A stretch of DNA of 64,000 bases from Halopelagius inordinatus (GTDB lineage: Archaea; Halobacteriota; Halobacteria; Halobacteriales; Haloferacaceae), in assembly GCF_900113245.1 (NCBI RefSeq), contig NZ_FOOQ01000001.1, forward strand, positions 1,054,001-1,118,000, given 5' to 3'. Of this stretch, positions 26,443 through 34,886 are shown piece after piece; position 1 is the first letter of the stretch; every line of letters begins with the position of its first letter. The position numbers and the translations under genes were made by a program. The notes below the pieces were generated by a model. The model was not told the DNA's origin. It saw only the letters and a list, made by a program, of their open reading frames with translations, and ran no database searches.

Positions 26443-27068
26443 ATCGTGTCCCTCGCTCGGTTCGGCTCCGTCCGCGCGTCGCGGTGCGCAGACGCCGTGT
26501 ACCCCCCCTCGAACGTCGCGAACGCCGCCCCGTCGCCGTCGAGCGAAGCGGTCGAGTCCGGGGAGAGAGGCTCGGTCGTCGTCACCAACTCGCCTTTGCC
26601 GTCGCCGTCCGCGTCGCGAACGACGACGACGAGTGGGCCGCCGGACAGTTCTCCGGGGGCCGCATCGCGCGTCGTCGGGAACGTCACCGACGCGGAGACG
26701 TCGAGTCCCGAACTGGTGAGGGTGACGACGGTCCGATTCGGTTGCCCGGACGGCGTCGCCTCGTTCGAAACCGCGACGAGGTAGGTGTTCCCGGCGACGC
26801 GCGTCGGCAGTTCCGCGGCGACGCGAATCGCGTCCGCGTCCCCGGACGCCGCCATGCGGTCGGCGTCGGCGAGACTCGCGGCTAACTGCTCTGCGAGCGT
26901 CGCCAGTTCCCCGCGGGTGACCTGTTCTCGTTCGTCGTCGACGTACTGCCCGCCCGCAAACAGGAGTCCGGAGACGAGCATCGCGGAGATGGTCAGGGTG
27001 AGAACGTACCCGATTGCGGTCGAGACGGCGCGGTCGGCGTCCGCGAACCCGTCGGGAGCCTCACGCAT
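26439..27068 (-). CDS. DUF7266 pilin-like protein
   Basis: This 209-residue protein starts MREAPDGFADADRAVSTAIG with a hydrophobic helix YVLTLTISAMLVSGLLFAGG, giving a short acidic head, a single Arg before the helix and a pilin-like layout. Residues 45-209 are predicted extracytoplasmic: a helical segment (DDEREQVTRGELATLAEQLAASLADADRM, split here only for reading) followed by beta-rich sequence. DUF7266 is a haloarchaea-only family that I know mainly from this gene order. It overlaps DUF7261 upstream by 8 nt and DUF7289 downstream by 4 nt, so all are translationally coupled. Confidence 0.75.
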   Translation of the reverse strand: MREAPDGFADADRAVSTAIGYVLTLTISAMLVSGLLFAGGQYVDDEREQVTRGELATLAEQLAASLADADRMAASGDADAIRVAAELPTRVAGNTYLVAVSNEATPSGQPNRTVVTLTSSGLDVSASVTFPTTRDAAPGELSGGPLVVVVRDADGDGKGELVTTTEPLSPDSTASLDGDGAAFATFEGGYTASAHRDARTEPNRARDTI

Positions 27069-28086
27069 TCGGAACCACAACCGTCGCTTCGTAGTGCGTC
27101 GATGGCGTCCGGTACACCAGTTCGAGTTCGGCCCCGTAGAGCGCGCGCGTCCGGTACGGCGACCCACTGGAATCTGCCTCGAAGTCCTCGGCGTGTTCGC
27201 CGTACGGCGTATCGACGACGAGCGAGTAGGTTCCGGCGACGTCGTCGCCGTCGTCGTACCGTAACGTGAACGAGTCGTCGATGTCGTCTTCGAAGGTGAG
27301 CGCATCGCAGTCCGTCCCGCCGACGGTGCCGTTCGAGAAGTCTATCGTGACGGTTCCGCCCGAGGCGGGCGCGGTACAGGTGGCTGTTCGGGTCGCGTTC
27401 TCGAACACCACGACGCTGACGTTCGACCCCTTGCCCTGTCCGACGAAGGCGGTGTACTCCGTTCCCCCGTCGGCGGCCAGCGTCAGGTGGAACACTTCGG
27501 CCGTCCCGAGGTCGGTCGGGTCGTCCGTAGTGTCGGTTGCGCTGATGTTCGTCAGTTCCGACCGGTCGACGGTCATCGTGAAGTCACGATAGCCGCCGAC
27601 GCCCTCCGCGACGGACCAGTTCTCGCTCGGAGTCTTGTTGCGGAACGACCGACTGGCGTCGTCCTGTCTGAGGCGCGTCCCGTTCGTCTTCGCGGTGACG
27701 TTCAGTTCCGTCACGGTGTTTGCGACGGCGCGGTGTCGACTCGCCGCGGCGTCCCAGTCGCGCATCGCGGCGTCGAACGCCGTCCCCAGTTCGGAGTAGT
27801 TCCGGTTTTCGTGGGCGTTCGCGTCTCTGAGCGAGGTATCGGCGGCGTCTGTCGCGGCGGTCCGGTAGCCCGCGACGGCGTCTGAGTCGCCGCCCACCGA
27901 CCGCGTCGCGAGGTTGCCCGTGTAGATGACCGTGTTCAAAAGCAACGCCAGAGAGACGAACAACACCGCAAGCGCCAACGCGGCGACGAGCATCAGTTGC
28001 GCCCTGTCGTCGCGGCGCGTTCTTCGCGCGGGTTCGACGTCCCTCTCGTCGCCGTCCGGGGGCCGACGCGGCCTCACATCCGCCAC
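27061..28086 (-). CDS. DUF7261 pilin-like protein
   Basis: The product has about 341 residues from a GTG at 28086. A basic, Arg-rich head (PARRTRRDDRAQ) precedes a hydrophobic helix LMLVAALALAVLFVSLALLL, the same RAQ-hydrophobic layout as the other small operon proteins. The remainder is extracellular-like with sequons (NYSELG, NVTAKT, NWSVAE, NISATD, NVSVVV, NATRTA, NGTVGG), a Cys pair (CTAPASG, TDCDALT) and a beta-rich C-terminus ATVVVPNA. It overlaps DUF7288 by 13 nt and DUF7266 by 8 nt. DUF7261 has no assigned function; by position it is a filament or membrane-platform component. Confidence 0.75.
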   Translation of the reverse strand: MADVRPRRPPDGDERDVEPARRTRRDDRAQLMLVAALALAVLFVSLALLLNTVIYTGNLATRSVGGDSDAVAGYRTAATDAADTSLRDANAHENRNYSELGTAFDAAMRDWDAAASRHRAVANTVTELNVTAKTNGTRLRQDDASRSFRNKTPSENWSVAEGVGGYRDFTMTVDRSELTNISATDTTDDPTDLGTAEVFHLTLAADGGTEYTAFVGQGKGSNVSVVVFENATRTATCTAPASGGTVTIDFSNGTVGGTDCDALTFEDDIDDSFTLRYDDGDDVAGTYSLVVDTPYGEHAEDFEADSSGSPYRTRALYGAELELVYRTPSTHYEATVVVPNA

Positions 28087-28664
28087 GCGACCACCTCCAG
28101 TTCGACGACGTTGTACAGAGAGGAGTTCGGCGAGATATCGGGCGCGTAGAAGTCCGACGTCGAAGAGACGTTCGTCCCCGACGGATTCATCTCCGAATCG
28201 AGAATCTCGTCGTCGTCGTGGAGGGTGACGGTGCGTGTCGCCACCGACGCGTGGTCGCTCGGTTGGCCGAGGTACACCATCCGCATCCGTCGCCGTTCGT
28301 CGCTCCGCATGTAGTAGACGTTGACGTTGAAAGCGATGCCTCTGTCCGCGAGCGTCTCGTTCAACACCGCGCCGAACGGCGTCGGCGGCCCGCCGAGGGG
28401 GTAGCCGTCGTTCGTCGCGCCGTGCCAGTTCGAGTCGGACCGGTTCCAGTAGAGCGCCGTCGGTTTCAGGGTCCCGTTCGACGCCTCCGCCGCGAGGATG
28501 CCGTCCGCGATGGCGGCCTGTTGGTTCTCGATGTGTTGGCTGGACGTACTCCCGGTGAGGGGGGTAACCGCCGTCACCTGTAACGCAAAGAGGAGACTCG
28601 AAAGCAGGAGGATGCCCGCGGCGAACGCCTCCAACGTGTGCGCTTGGCCTCGTCTGTCGGTCAT
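28074..28664 (-). CDS. DUF7288 pilin-like protein
   Basis: This 196-residue protein starts MTDRRGQAHTLEAFAAGILL with a hydrophobic helix to about residue 35. RRGQ just before the helix is what an archaeal prepilin peptidase could cut after Gly. The ectodomain carries N-x-S/T sites (NGTLKP, NRSDSN, NETLAD, NVSSTS, NSSLYN) and ends in VVELEVVAWRM. It lies 1 nt from the DUF7287 stop upstream and overlaps DUF7261 downstream. Haloarchaea-only family with no known role outside this cluster. Confidence 0.75.
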   Translation of the reverse strand: MTDRRGQAHTLEAFAAGILLLSSLLFALQVTAVTPLTGSTSSQHIENQQAAIADGILAAEASNGTLKPTALYWNRSDSNWHGATNDGYPLGGPPTPFGAVLNETLADRGIAFNVNVYYMRSDERRRMRMVYLGQPSDHASVATRTVTLHDDDEILDSEMNPSGTNVSSTSDFYAPDISPNSSLYNVVELEVVAWRM

Positions 28665-28665
28665 C

Positions 28666-29151
28666 TCACCACACCCTCACGAACAGTCGGTACGTCGTCT
28701 CGTTCACGTGAACCGCGCGGCGGGCCGTCGTCACCGACCGGCCCTCGGGGACGGCGTCGCCCGCCGCGAGCGTCGTTCCGTCGAGAGCGACGACGCCGCC
28801 GCCGCGTTCGCTGACGGTGACGTTGAGACCGGTCGACGCGTCGAGTGCGAACACCTCGCTCGGGCCGTCCGCATCGGTGTCGAACCGGCAGTCGGTCGAC
28901 CCGTCGGTCCCGTCGAAGAATTCGACGGTGCAGTCGGCGTCGAGGACGTAGGGCTCCGCTGGGTCACCCAACACGTCCGTCGCGAGCGTCGTCGCGATTC
29001 TGTCCGCGACCTGCGTTCCGTCGTCAGTCCGCTCGAACGGTTCGAAGATGCCGGGGACGAACGCGACGACGAACGCCACCACGAGCAGAAAGAGGCCGAC
29101 GCCGATGGCGAAGTCGAGCGTCGTCTGCCCCCTGTCGGCGTTCGTTCCCAT
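28666..29151 (-). CDS. DUF7287 pilin-like protein
   Basis: This 161-residue protein starts MGTNADRGQTTLDFAIGVGL with the hydrophobic helix FLLVVAFVVAFVPGIF. DRGQTTLDFAIG is the most pilin-like signal in the operon, with Gly-Gln-Thr before the helix. The ectodomain has a Cys pair (DADCTVEFF, STDCRFD) and ends in VHVNETTYRLFVRVW. Its ATG overlaps the stop of the PilC/TadC gene in a TGATG junction, tying it directly to the export platform. The function is inferred only from position and signal type. Confidence 0.78.
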   Translation of the reverse strand: MGTNADRGQTTLDFAIGVGLFLLVVAFVVAFVPGIFEPFERTDDGTQVADRIATTLATDVLGDPAEPYVLDADCTVEFFDGTDGSTDCRFDTDADGPSEVFALDASTGLNVTVSERGGGVVALDGTTLAAGDAVPEGRSVTTARRAVHVNETTYRLFVRVW

Positions 29152-31199
29152 CAGCCCACCACCACCCACACCGCCAGCGCGATGGTCTGGAGTATCACGA
29201 CGAACTTGACCCCAGAGACGAGTTGGGCGCTCCGTATGTAGCCGCTTATGAACCCCGAGAGCGCCGCCTGCAGGGTGACGGCGTGGAAGAAGAGCACGGA
29301 GAGAAGGTCGATGTCGACGCTCCCGCCGAAACTCGAACCCTGCTGTGCGGCCGCACCGCCGTCGCCGCCCGCCTGCGACGACAGACCGGCCATCACGTCG
29401 AGGAACTGCGTCTTCAGGATGGCCATCACCGCGAGCAGGGTGAGATACGTCATGAGGATGATAGCCACCTGCATCCGGGTCCGCGAGATGCGCTCTCGCT
29501 CGATGTCGTCTTGGTTCTCGGAGGCTTGCGCCGCCGTCGTCAACACGTCGGTAATCTGGCTGGACGCCTCTTGGGCCTTCGAGATGAGTTTGATCGTTCG
29601 AGCGAGGCGGGGGATGTGGTATTTGTTGTTGAACTCGACCATGGCGCTTCGGAGACTCATCCCGTAGTTCACTTTCGCGTGCATCACTTCGAACTCGTCC
29701 GCGAGTTTGCCGGAGGAGGTGTCGGACACCGTCTTGATGGATTCGAGAAGCGTCTGGCCGGTGTCGTTGGCGCTCGACAGTTTCCGGAGGTTGTCCGAGA
29801 GTTTGCCGGTGACGGCGCTTCGGGACCGGACGTTCCACTCGTAGAAGAACGCGAGCGGAACGCCGACGAGGTAGACGGGGATGTACCACCAGACGAAAGT
29901 GCCCCAGACGGGCTGTTCCAACATCCCGGCCCACGTCGTCGGCGCGCCGCCGCCGGAGACCATGATGGCGACGAACACCGCCGCCGCCGGTCCGGTGATG
30001 ACGAGGCTGTAAATCGGATTCTCGCGGAAGAAGATGTGCGGTTGTCGGAGCAGTTCTCGCGTCTTGTACGTCCCCTCGCGACTGCGGATGCGGTCGAACA
30101 CGCCGAAGTCGCCGACGAAACTCTCGACGAGGCCCATGTGGAGGAGCCCCTCTCGCTGTCTCTGCTGGAGGCGTTCGCTCCCGCCGGACGGCCGGAGGTA
30201 GCCGTCGCCCGGTTCGTCCTGTTTCACCGTCGAGACGAGCACGAGAAAGCCCACTCCTGTGAGCGGAATCAGGCCGTAGACGGTGGCGTACAGCATCTCC
30301 TCTCGGGCCTGATTCAGCATGCTCATGATGACGAGGATGATGATGAGAAGCAGGGGAAACAGAGACAGCGTCATGTACATCTCGCCGAACAGTTCGAGCG
30401 TCTCGAGCACCGTCTCCTGTTCCTGTTTCGCCGTTCGGAGGTGTTTCTCCTTTTTGTCGTCCAAGAACTGCTCCATGTTGCCGCCGGAGTTGACGATAGA
30501 GAGCATGTCGGTCAGAAACTGCGAGAGGTCGTCAGACGGCGTCAGCATCGCTTGCTCGCGAATCGCGTTCCGGTAGTCGGTGCCGAAGTACTCCGTTTCT
30601 TGGACGATGCTTTGGAACTCGCGGGCGACTTCGCCGTACGTGTCCTCCGCGCGGCCCATCGCCTCCAGAATCTCCAGTTGGTTCAGTCCGCCCACGGACA
30701 GCGCGTACATGAACGACACCGCGTCGGGCAGGAGCATGTTTATCTCGCGCTCCCGCGAGGACGCCTTCGAGTAGGGTATCGCGACGAGCGTTCCGAACCC
30801 GAGTCCGAACCCGCCGCTGCCGAAGACGAGTCCGGAGACGAACACTCCCGCGGGCATCGTGAGAGAGCGCAGCAGTTCCGCCGTCGCCTCGTTCGAGACG
30901 GGGATGCCGAGACTCAGCGAGTCGGGCGAGAGGAGGCCGAACGCAAAGAGCGAGTAGCCGAGAAGCGACCCGATGATCCAACACAAGAGGCCGACGAGAG
31001 TGCCGACCGCGAGGGCGTGCGAGAGGTAGAGTTCGACCGTCGCGGGCATCCGCGCCTGCTGGAGTTTCGTCTCCACGTCCGCGACGAAGTCTCCGTCCTC
31101 GTCGAACAGATATCGAAACAGCGGGTAGAACGCGTCGCCGAGGGCGTCGGTACTCCGGTCGAGTCCGTCGGCGTCCGAGGTTCGAGAGTCGAGGCTCAC
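29151..31199 (-). CDS. type II/IV secretion membrane platform protein (PilC/TadC, double GspF domain)
   Basis: This integral membrane core protein (682 aa) has two GspF/TadC (T2SSF) modules instead of the single module of many TadC proteins. Module one (about 140-330) has MYALSVGGLNQLEILEAMG and EMYMTLSLFPLLLIIILVIM. Module two (about 450-640) has DNLRKLSSANDTGQTLLES and AIILMTYLTLLAVMAIL. Extra helices lie at the N-terminus (about 55-125) and C-terminus, near nine in all. It is the partner of the ATPase encoded just upstream (3 nt gap), as in archaeal PilB-PilC pairs. The start is a GTG at 31199. Confidence 0.88.
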   Translation of the reverse strand: MSLDSRTSDADGLDRSTDALGDAFYPLFRYLFDEDGDFVADVETKLQQARMPATVELYLSHALAVGTLVGLLCWIIGSLLGYSLFAFGLLSPDSLSLGIPVSNEATAELLRSLTMPAGVFVSGLVFGSGGFGLGFGTLVAIPYSKASSREREINMLLPDAVSFMYALSVGGLNQLEILEAMGRAEDTYGEVAREFQSIVQETEYFGTDYRNAIREQAMLTPSDDLSQFLTDMLSIVNSGGNMEQFLDDKKEKHLRTAKQEQETVLETLELFGEMYMTLSLFPLLLIIILVIMSMLNQAREEMLYATVYGLIPLTGVGFLVLVSTVKQDEPGDGYLRPSGGSERLQQRQREGLLHMGLVESFVGDFGVFDRIRSREGTYKTRELLRQPHIFFRENPIYSLVITGPAAAVFVAIMVSGGGAPTTWAGMLEQPVWGTFVWWYIPVYLVGVPLAFFYEWNVRSRSAVTGKLSDNLRKLSSANDTGQTLLESIKTVSDTSSGKLADEFEVMHAKVNYGMSLRSAMVEFNNKYHIPRLARTIKLISKAQEASSQITDVLTTAAQASENQDDIERERISRTRMQVAIILMTYLTLLAVMAILKTQFLDVMAGLSSQAGGDGGAAAQQGSSFGGSVDIDLLSVLFFHAVTLQAALSGFISGYIRSAQLVSGVKFVVILQTIALAVWVVVG

Positions 31200-31202
31200 G
31201 GG

Positions 31203-34200
31203 TCAGTCCCCCCCGCCCGTCTCGCCGTCTTCCTCGTCGTCTTCGGGTTCGACGCCCTCGAACTCGCCGAACCCCCACCCGTCCGTGTCGTCGTCTAACT
31301 CGGCCACCTCTTGGCCGAGCACGTCTTCGATGCCGAACTCGTCGTCTTCGGTCCACGCGTGGTCCGATTCGACCGCCTCCTCGGCGTCGCCAGACACGTC
31401 GGCGTCCGCTATCTCCGGGACGTCAGCCTTCACACCCACGTTCACGTCCGCTTCCGCGTCCACGTCTGCGCTCGCCTCGGCGTCGTCACCGGCGTTCAGC
31501 GCGGGCGTCTCCTCGCCGTCGAGTTCGGACTGTTCGTCTCCCTCCTCCAGTTCGGAGGGTTCGTCTCCCTCCCCCAGTTCGGACTGTTCGTCGCCCTCCC
31601 CCAGTTCGGGGTCCGTCGCCCGTTCGGTCAGGGCGTCGAGTTCGCGTCTCTCGCCGCCGGTGTCGGCGCTCACGTCGGGCTGGTCTCTGAGGTGAGTGAG
31701 CGCGTCCGCGACGTCGCCGGGTTCCTGTTCTCGGAAGTCGGGGAACAGGTCTTCCTCGGCGCGTCGGAGGATTCGATCGCAGAGCGCGAGTATCTCGTCG
31801 GTCGGGTCCGGCCGCGGCACCATCTCCTCTTTTTCGGGGTCGACGTCTATCTGGACCGACTCCATCTCTCGGAGGTCTTCGAGGCTCCGTTCGAGTTCGT
31901 CGTTGGCCATCAACGCGAGGATGGTCTCGGGGTCGTTGATGTACGCTTGGAGCGTCGCCGCCACCTGCGTGTACGTGTTCAGCCCGTACTTGATGAGGTA
32001 CGCGAGGACGACCTGTCGCTCGAACAACTGCAGTTCGAGCGTCTCTTGGCTCCACCCGCGGTCGAACTTTATCTCCTCTAAGGTGTTCGAAGAGCCCATC
32101 TTGAGGAACTCGTCGGTCTCGGCCTGCCACTGGAACACGTCTTGGACGTTTATCTCGTCGTTCTCGGGGTCGTAGTGGTTTATCTCGGTGAGCGACTTGT
32201 TCCGCCGGACCTTGTTCCCCTGCACCCGCGTGGAGGTCTGAATCGACACCAAGTCGAGCGCCGTGAACATCGTCTTCGAGACGTTGATGGGGTCCGTGGT
32301 GAAGCGTTTCAGCACCTCGCCGACGCTGTCGGCGTGGAACGTCGTGTACGTCGTGTGCCCGGTGGACATGACCTGAAACAGTGTCCGCCCCTCCTCGCCT
32401 CGAATCTCGCCCATCACGATGTAGTCGGGCCGTTGACGGAGTGCGGCTTCGAGCAAGTCGAACTCGTCTACGTCGCCCTTGTCGTCGTCGCTGAACGACG
32501 GTCTGGTGACTGAGGCGATCCAGTTTCGCTGCGGCAGTTCGACCTCGCGGGTGTCCTCGATGGAGACGATTTTGGAGTTCGAGGGGATGAAAAGCGACAC
32601 CGCGTTCAGCGACGTGGTCTTGCCCGACGCCGTCCCGCCCGCGAAGATGAGGCTCTTGTCGTTCTCGATGCAGAGCCACAGGAACGCCATCTCGTCCAAC
32701 GAGAACGTGTTCCAGTTGACGAGGTCGATGGGGGTGAAGGGGACGTCTTTGAACTGCCGAATCGTGTAGTTCGTCCCGTGGTCCGACACCTCGCGTCCGA
32801 GCGTCAGTTGCGCGCGCGACCCGTCGGGCAGGGTGGCGTCCACCTGCGGCCGTCGCTTCGAGATTCCCTTCCCGGAGCGCTGTGCGAGTTTGACGACGAA
32901 GTCGTCGAGTTCCGTCTCCTCGTGGTAGACGTTCGAGATGATCTGCTCGTAGTCCGAGTGGTAGACGAACACAGGCGAGTTGTAGCCGTCACAGGAGATG
33001 TCCTCGACGTTGATGTCGTGTTTGATGCCGTCGATTCGCTCGTAGCCGATGAAGTCCCGACGGAGGAAGTACAGCAGTTTCTCGACTTGGTACTCCGTCA
33101 GCGTCTCGGCGTCGTCGGCCAGAACGGCCGGTTCGGGCCGGGCCGCGATACCGTCGAGAGACGGCGTCTCGGCGACCGGCGGGGCGGCGAACAGGCCGTC
33201 GAGACGCCCGCCTAACGCGCCTTCGCTCAGTCCGAGGCGGCGGGCGAACGACCCGAGGGAGGTGTCTCTCGGTCCGGCGTCGGGCGCCGAATCCGCGTCG
33301 CCGCCGTCGGTATCGATGCCGAACCGGGACAAAACCGCCTCGAACGTCCCCTCGTCCGTCTCGTCTGAGTCGTCGGAGTCGGTCGGGTCGAACGCCAGCG
33401 AGAGCGCCTTCGAGTAGCCGTCTTCGGGCCGTTGGTAGACGTCGTACCGGTCCAACAGGTCGAGGGCTTGCCGTTCGATGACGCCGCGGCGAGTGTCCTC
33501 GCCGACGCCGACGGTGCTCTCGTCGTCGTACTTGATGGCCGTCCGGAGTTTGCCGGTGAGAAACTCGGTCAGGTCGGCTTCGATGCGGTTCTGGTACGGT
33601 TCTACCTGGTAGTACTTTATCTCGTTTTCCTTTATCGACTGGAAGATGATGATAAACGAGTGCGGCTTGTTCACCCAGTAGCGCTCTATCTCCTGAAAGT
33701 GCGTCTTCTTCTCCATCGGCACGGCCTTCTCCAGGTCGTACCGGTTGACCACCGTGGTCGCGCCGCGTTCGTCCGAGAAGAAGTCGTCTTCGTCGAGTTC
33801 GTCGCTCACGTCGACCGTTCGTTCGTCGAGTATCTCGGCGAGTTCCCCGGCGCGTTGGCCGCCGCGCGCGAGTGCGTTCTCGGTGTAATCGGGGTCGAAC
33901 CCCAGTGCGTCCTCGTCGTCGAAACGGACGATGTCTCCGTCCTCGTCGCGGGGACGACTTCCGTCGTCCTCGTAGTAGTACTCGCGCTTGTAGTGTTCCC
34001 ACATCCAGACGTCCTTGACGACCGGCGTGGTTTCGGGGTCGCAGAACGCCTCGAACTCCGCTTGGATGCGTTTCGCCTCCGAGGCGCACTCGGAGACGTT
34101 CTCTTCGGTGTCGACGGCGTGGAAGTCGAGATACTCCTCGGAGTCGACGCTGACCTCTTCCCAACTCTCGCGAGTCGGCGTCGCCGGTTCGACGGAGTCC

Positions 34201-34535
34201 TCCTCGGAGTCGTCCCACCGCGCACTCGCCGGTTCGTCCGACAGGTCGCGGGGGTCCACCCCCCCGTACAGCGATTCGACGTCGCCCGCCTCGCCGTACT
34301 CGTCGAGGAAGTGCGCCCACGTGTACGCTCCGACCGCGACTCTCGGTCCGTCGCCCGCCTCTCCGGCCGACGCCGGGTCGGTCGCCGCCCCCCGCGACGC
34401 CCCCGGAGAAACTTCCCCTTCGAGTGCCGACTCCTCCGAGTCGGACCCCCCTTTCAACGCGTCTCGGTCGGACCCCCCGTCGTCAGAACCCGACTGACGA
34501 ACGGGGGCCACCTCGACGTCGTCGTCGCTAGCCAT
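31203..34535 (-). CDS. PilB/TadA-type secretion ATPase with long N-terminal and acidic C-terminal extensions
   Basis: This hexameric type II/IV secretion ATPase powers assembly of pilin-like subunits. At 1110 residues it is about twice the usual size. Walker A GGTASGKTTS is near residue 633, the Asp box SIEDTREVELP near 665, Walker B YIVMGEIRGEE near 705 and the His box GHTTYTTFHAD near 725. Residues 1-450 form an unusual acidic N-terminal part with many Trp/Tyr motifs. Residues about 940-1110 form an acidic, partly repetitive tail. The ATG at 34535 (MASDDDVEV) heads the seven-gene operon ending at 24895. A TATA-like TTTTTGATA (minus) is centred about 26 nt upstream. Confidence 0.9.
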   Translation of the reverse strand: MASDDDVEVAPVRQSGSDDGGSDRDALKGGSDSEESALEGEVSPGASRGAATDPASAGEAGDGPRVAVGAYTWAHFLDEYGEAGDVESLYGGVDPRDLSDEPASARWDDSEEDSVEPATPTRESWEEVSVDSEEYLDFHAVDTEENVSECASEAKRIQAEFEAFCDPETTPVVKDVWMWEHYKREYYYEDDGSRPRDEDGDIVRFDDEDALGFDPDYTENALARGGQRAGELAEILDERTVDVSDELDEDDFFSDERGATTVVNRYDLEKAVPMEKKTHFQEIERYWVNKPHSFIIIFQSIKENEIKYYQVEPYQNRIEADLTEFLTGKLRTAIKYDDESTVGVGEDTRRGVIERQALDLLDRYDVYQRPEDGYSKALSLAFDPTDSDDSDETDEGTFEAVLSRFGIDTDGGDADSAPDAGPRDTSLGSFARRLGLSEGALGGRLDGLFAAPPVAETPSLDGIAARPEPAVLADDAETLTEYQVEKLLYFLRRDFIGYERIDGIKHDINVEDISCDGYNSPVFVYHSDYEQIISNVYHEETELDDFVVKLAQRSGKGISKRRPQVDATLPDGSRAQLTLGREVSDHGTNYTIRQFKDVPFTPIDLVNWNTFSLDEMAFLWLCIENDKSLIFAGGTASGKTTSLNAVSLFIPSNSKIVSIEDTREVELPQRNWIASVTRPSFSDDDKGDVDEFDLLEAALRQRPDYIVMGEIRGEEGRTLFQVMSTGHTTYTTFHADSVGEVLKRFTTDPINVSKTMFTALDLVSIQTSTRVQGNKVRRNKSLTEINHYDPENDEINVQDVFQWQAETDEFLKMGSSNTLEEIKFDRGWSQETLELQLFERQVVLAYLIKYGLNTYTQVAATLQAYINDPETILALMANDELERSLEDLREMESVQIDVDPEKEEMVPRPDPTDEILALCDRILRRAEEDLFPDFREQEPGDVADALTHLRDQPDVSADTGGERRELDALTERATDPELGEGDEQSELGEGDEPSELEEGDEQSELDGEETPALNAGDDAEASADVDAEADVNVGVKADVPEIADADVSGDAEEAVESDHAWTEDDEFGIEDVLGQEVAELDDDTDGWGFGEFEGVEPEDDEEDGETGGGD
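31518..31617 (-). repeat. tandem acidic repeat in the tail of the secretion ATPase gene
   Basis: The tail encodes consecutive decapeptides of the type ELGEGDEQS, ELGEGDEPS, ELEEGDEQS and ELDGEE. The DNA shows the same about-30-nt unit (agttcggactgttcgtc with variants) three times and a partial fourth. This is a slippage-prone tract with likely strain-to-strain copy variation. Confidence 0.75.
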
Positions 34536-34886
34536 TGCTCTCCGGTGGATTCCCCCTATCAAAAAGACTTCTGGAGATTTAACAAGTCATTTGGTCTGAA
34601 ATCTAACAGTATACTACACTATTCGATAATATACTATTGGTGAGATGGCGAGAATTAATCCCTCAGACGTACCTACCGGAACTATTACTCCGATATGGTT
34701 CGTAGTTGGCCGCCTCTCAAACCTGTTCCTGAAGTGCCACTTTCGTCCGGGGAACCGGGGGGCGTAATCGGTGATTAACGACGGTGCGCGCGAGTCTGCG
34801 GGCGGCGCCTACCACCCGGTTGCCAGCGTCGTCGCGGCGCCGACGGCGACAGTCGTGTCAGGGCTATTTCGAGTCTCGGAGGTGGT
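34536..34886. other. intergenic region upstream of the pil-like operon
   Basis: These 351 nt are gene-free, between the ATPase start and the stop of the next minus-strand gene. 34555-34700 is distinctly AT-rich for this genome and holds the operon promoter. An inverted repeat AGTATA/TATACT (34608-34613 and 34630-34635, 16-nt spacer) may be an operator. 34740-34886 is GC-rich with no feature I can name. Confidence 0.5.

Noticed and set aside
28845-31298. 817-codon plus-strand frame opposite the PilC/TadC gene
   Set aside because: It is an antisense shadow rich in Arg, Glu and His, without membrane helices or motifs. The minus strand encodes a well-formed membrane platform.
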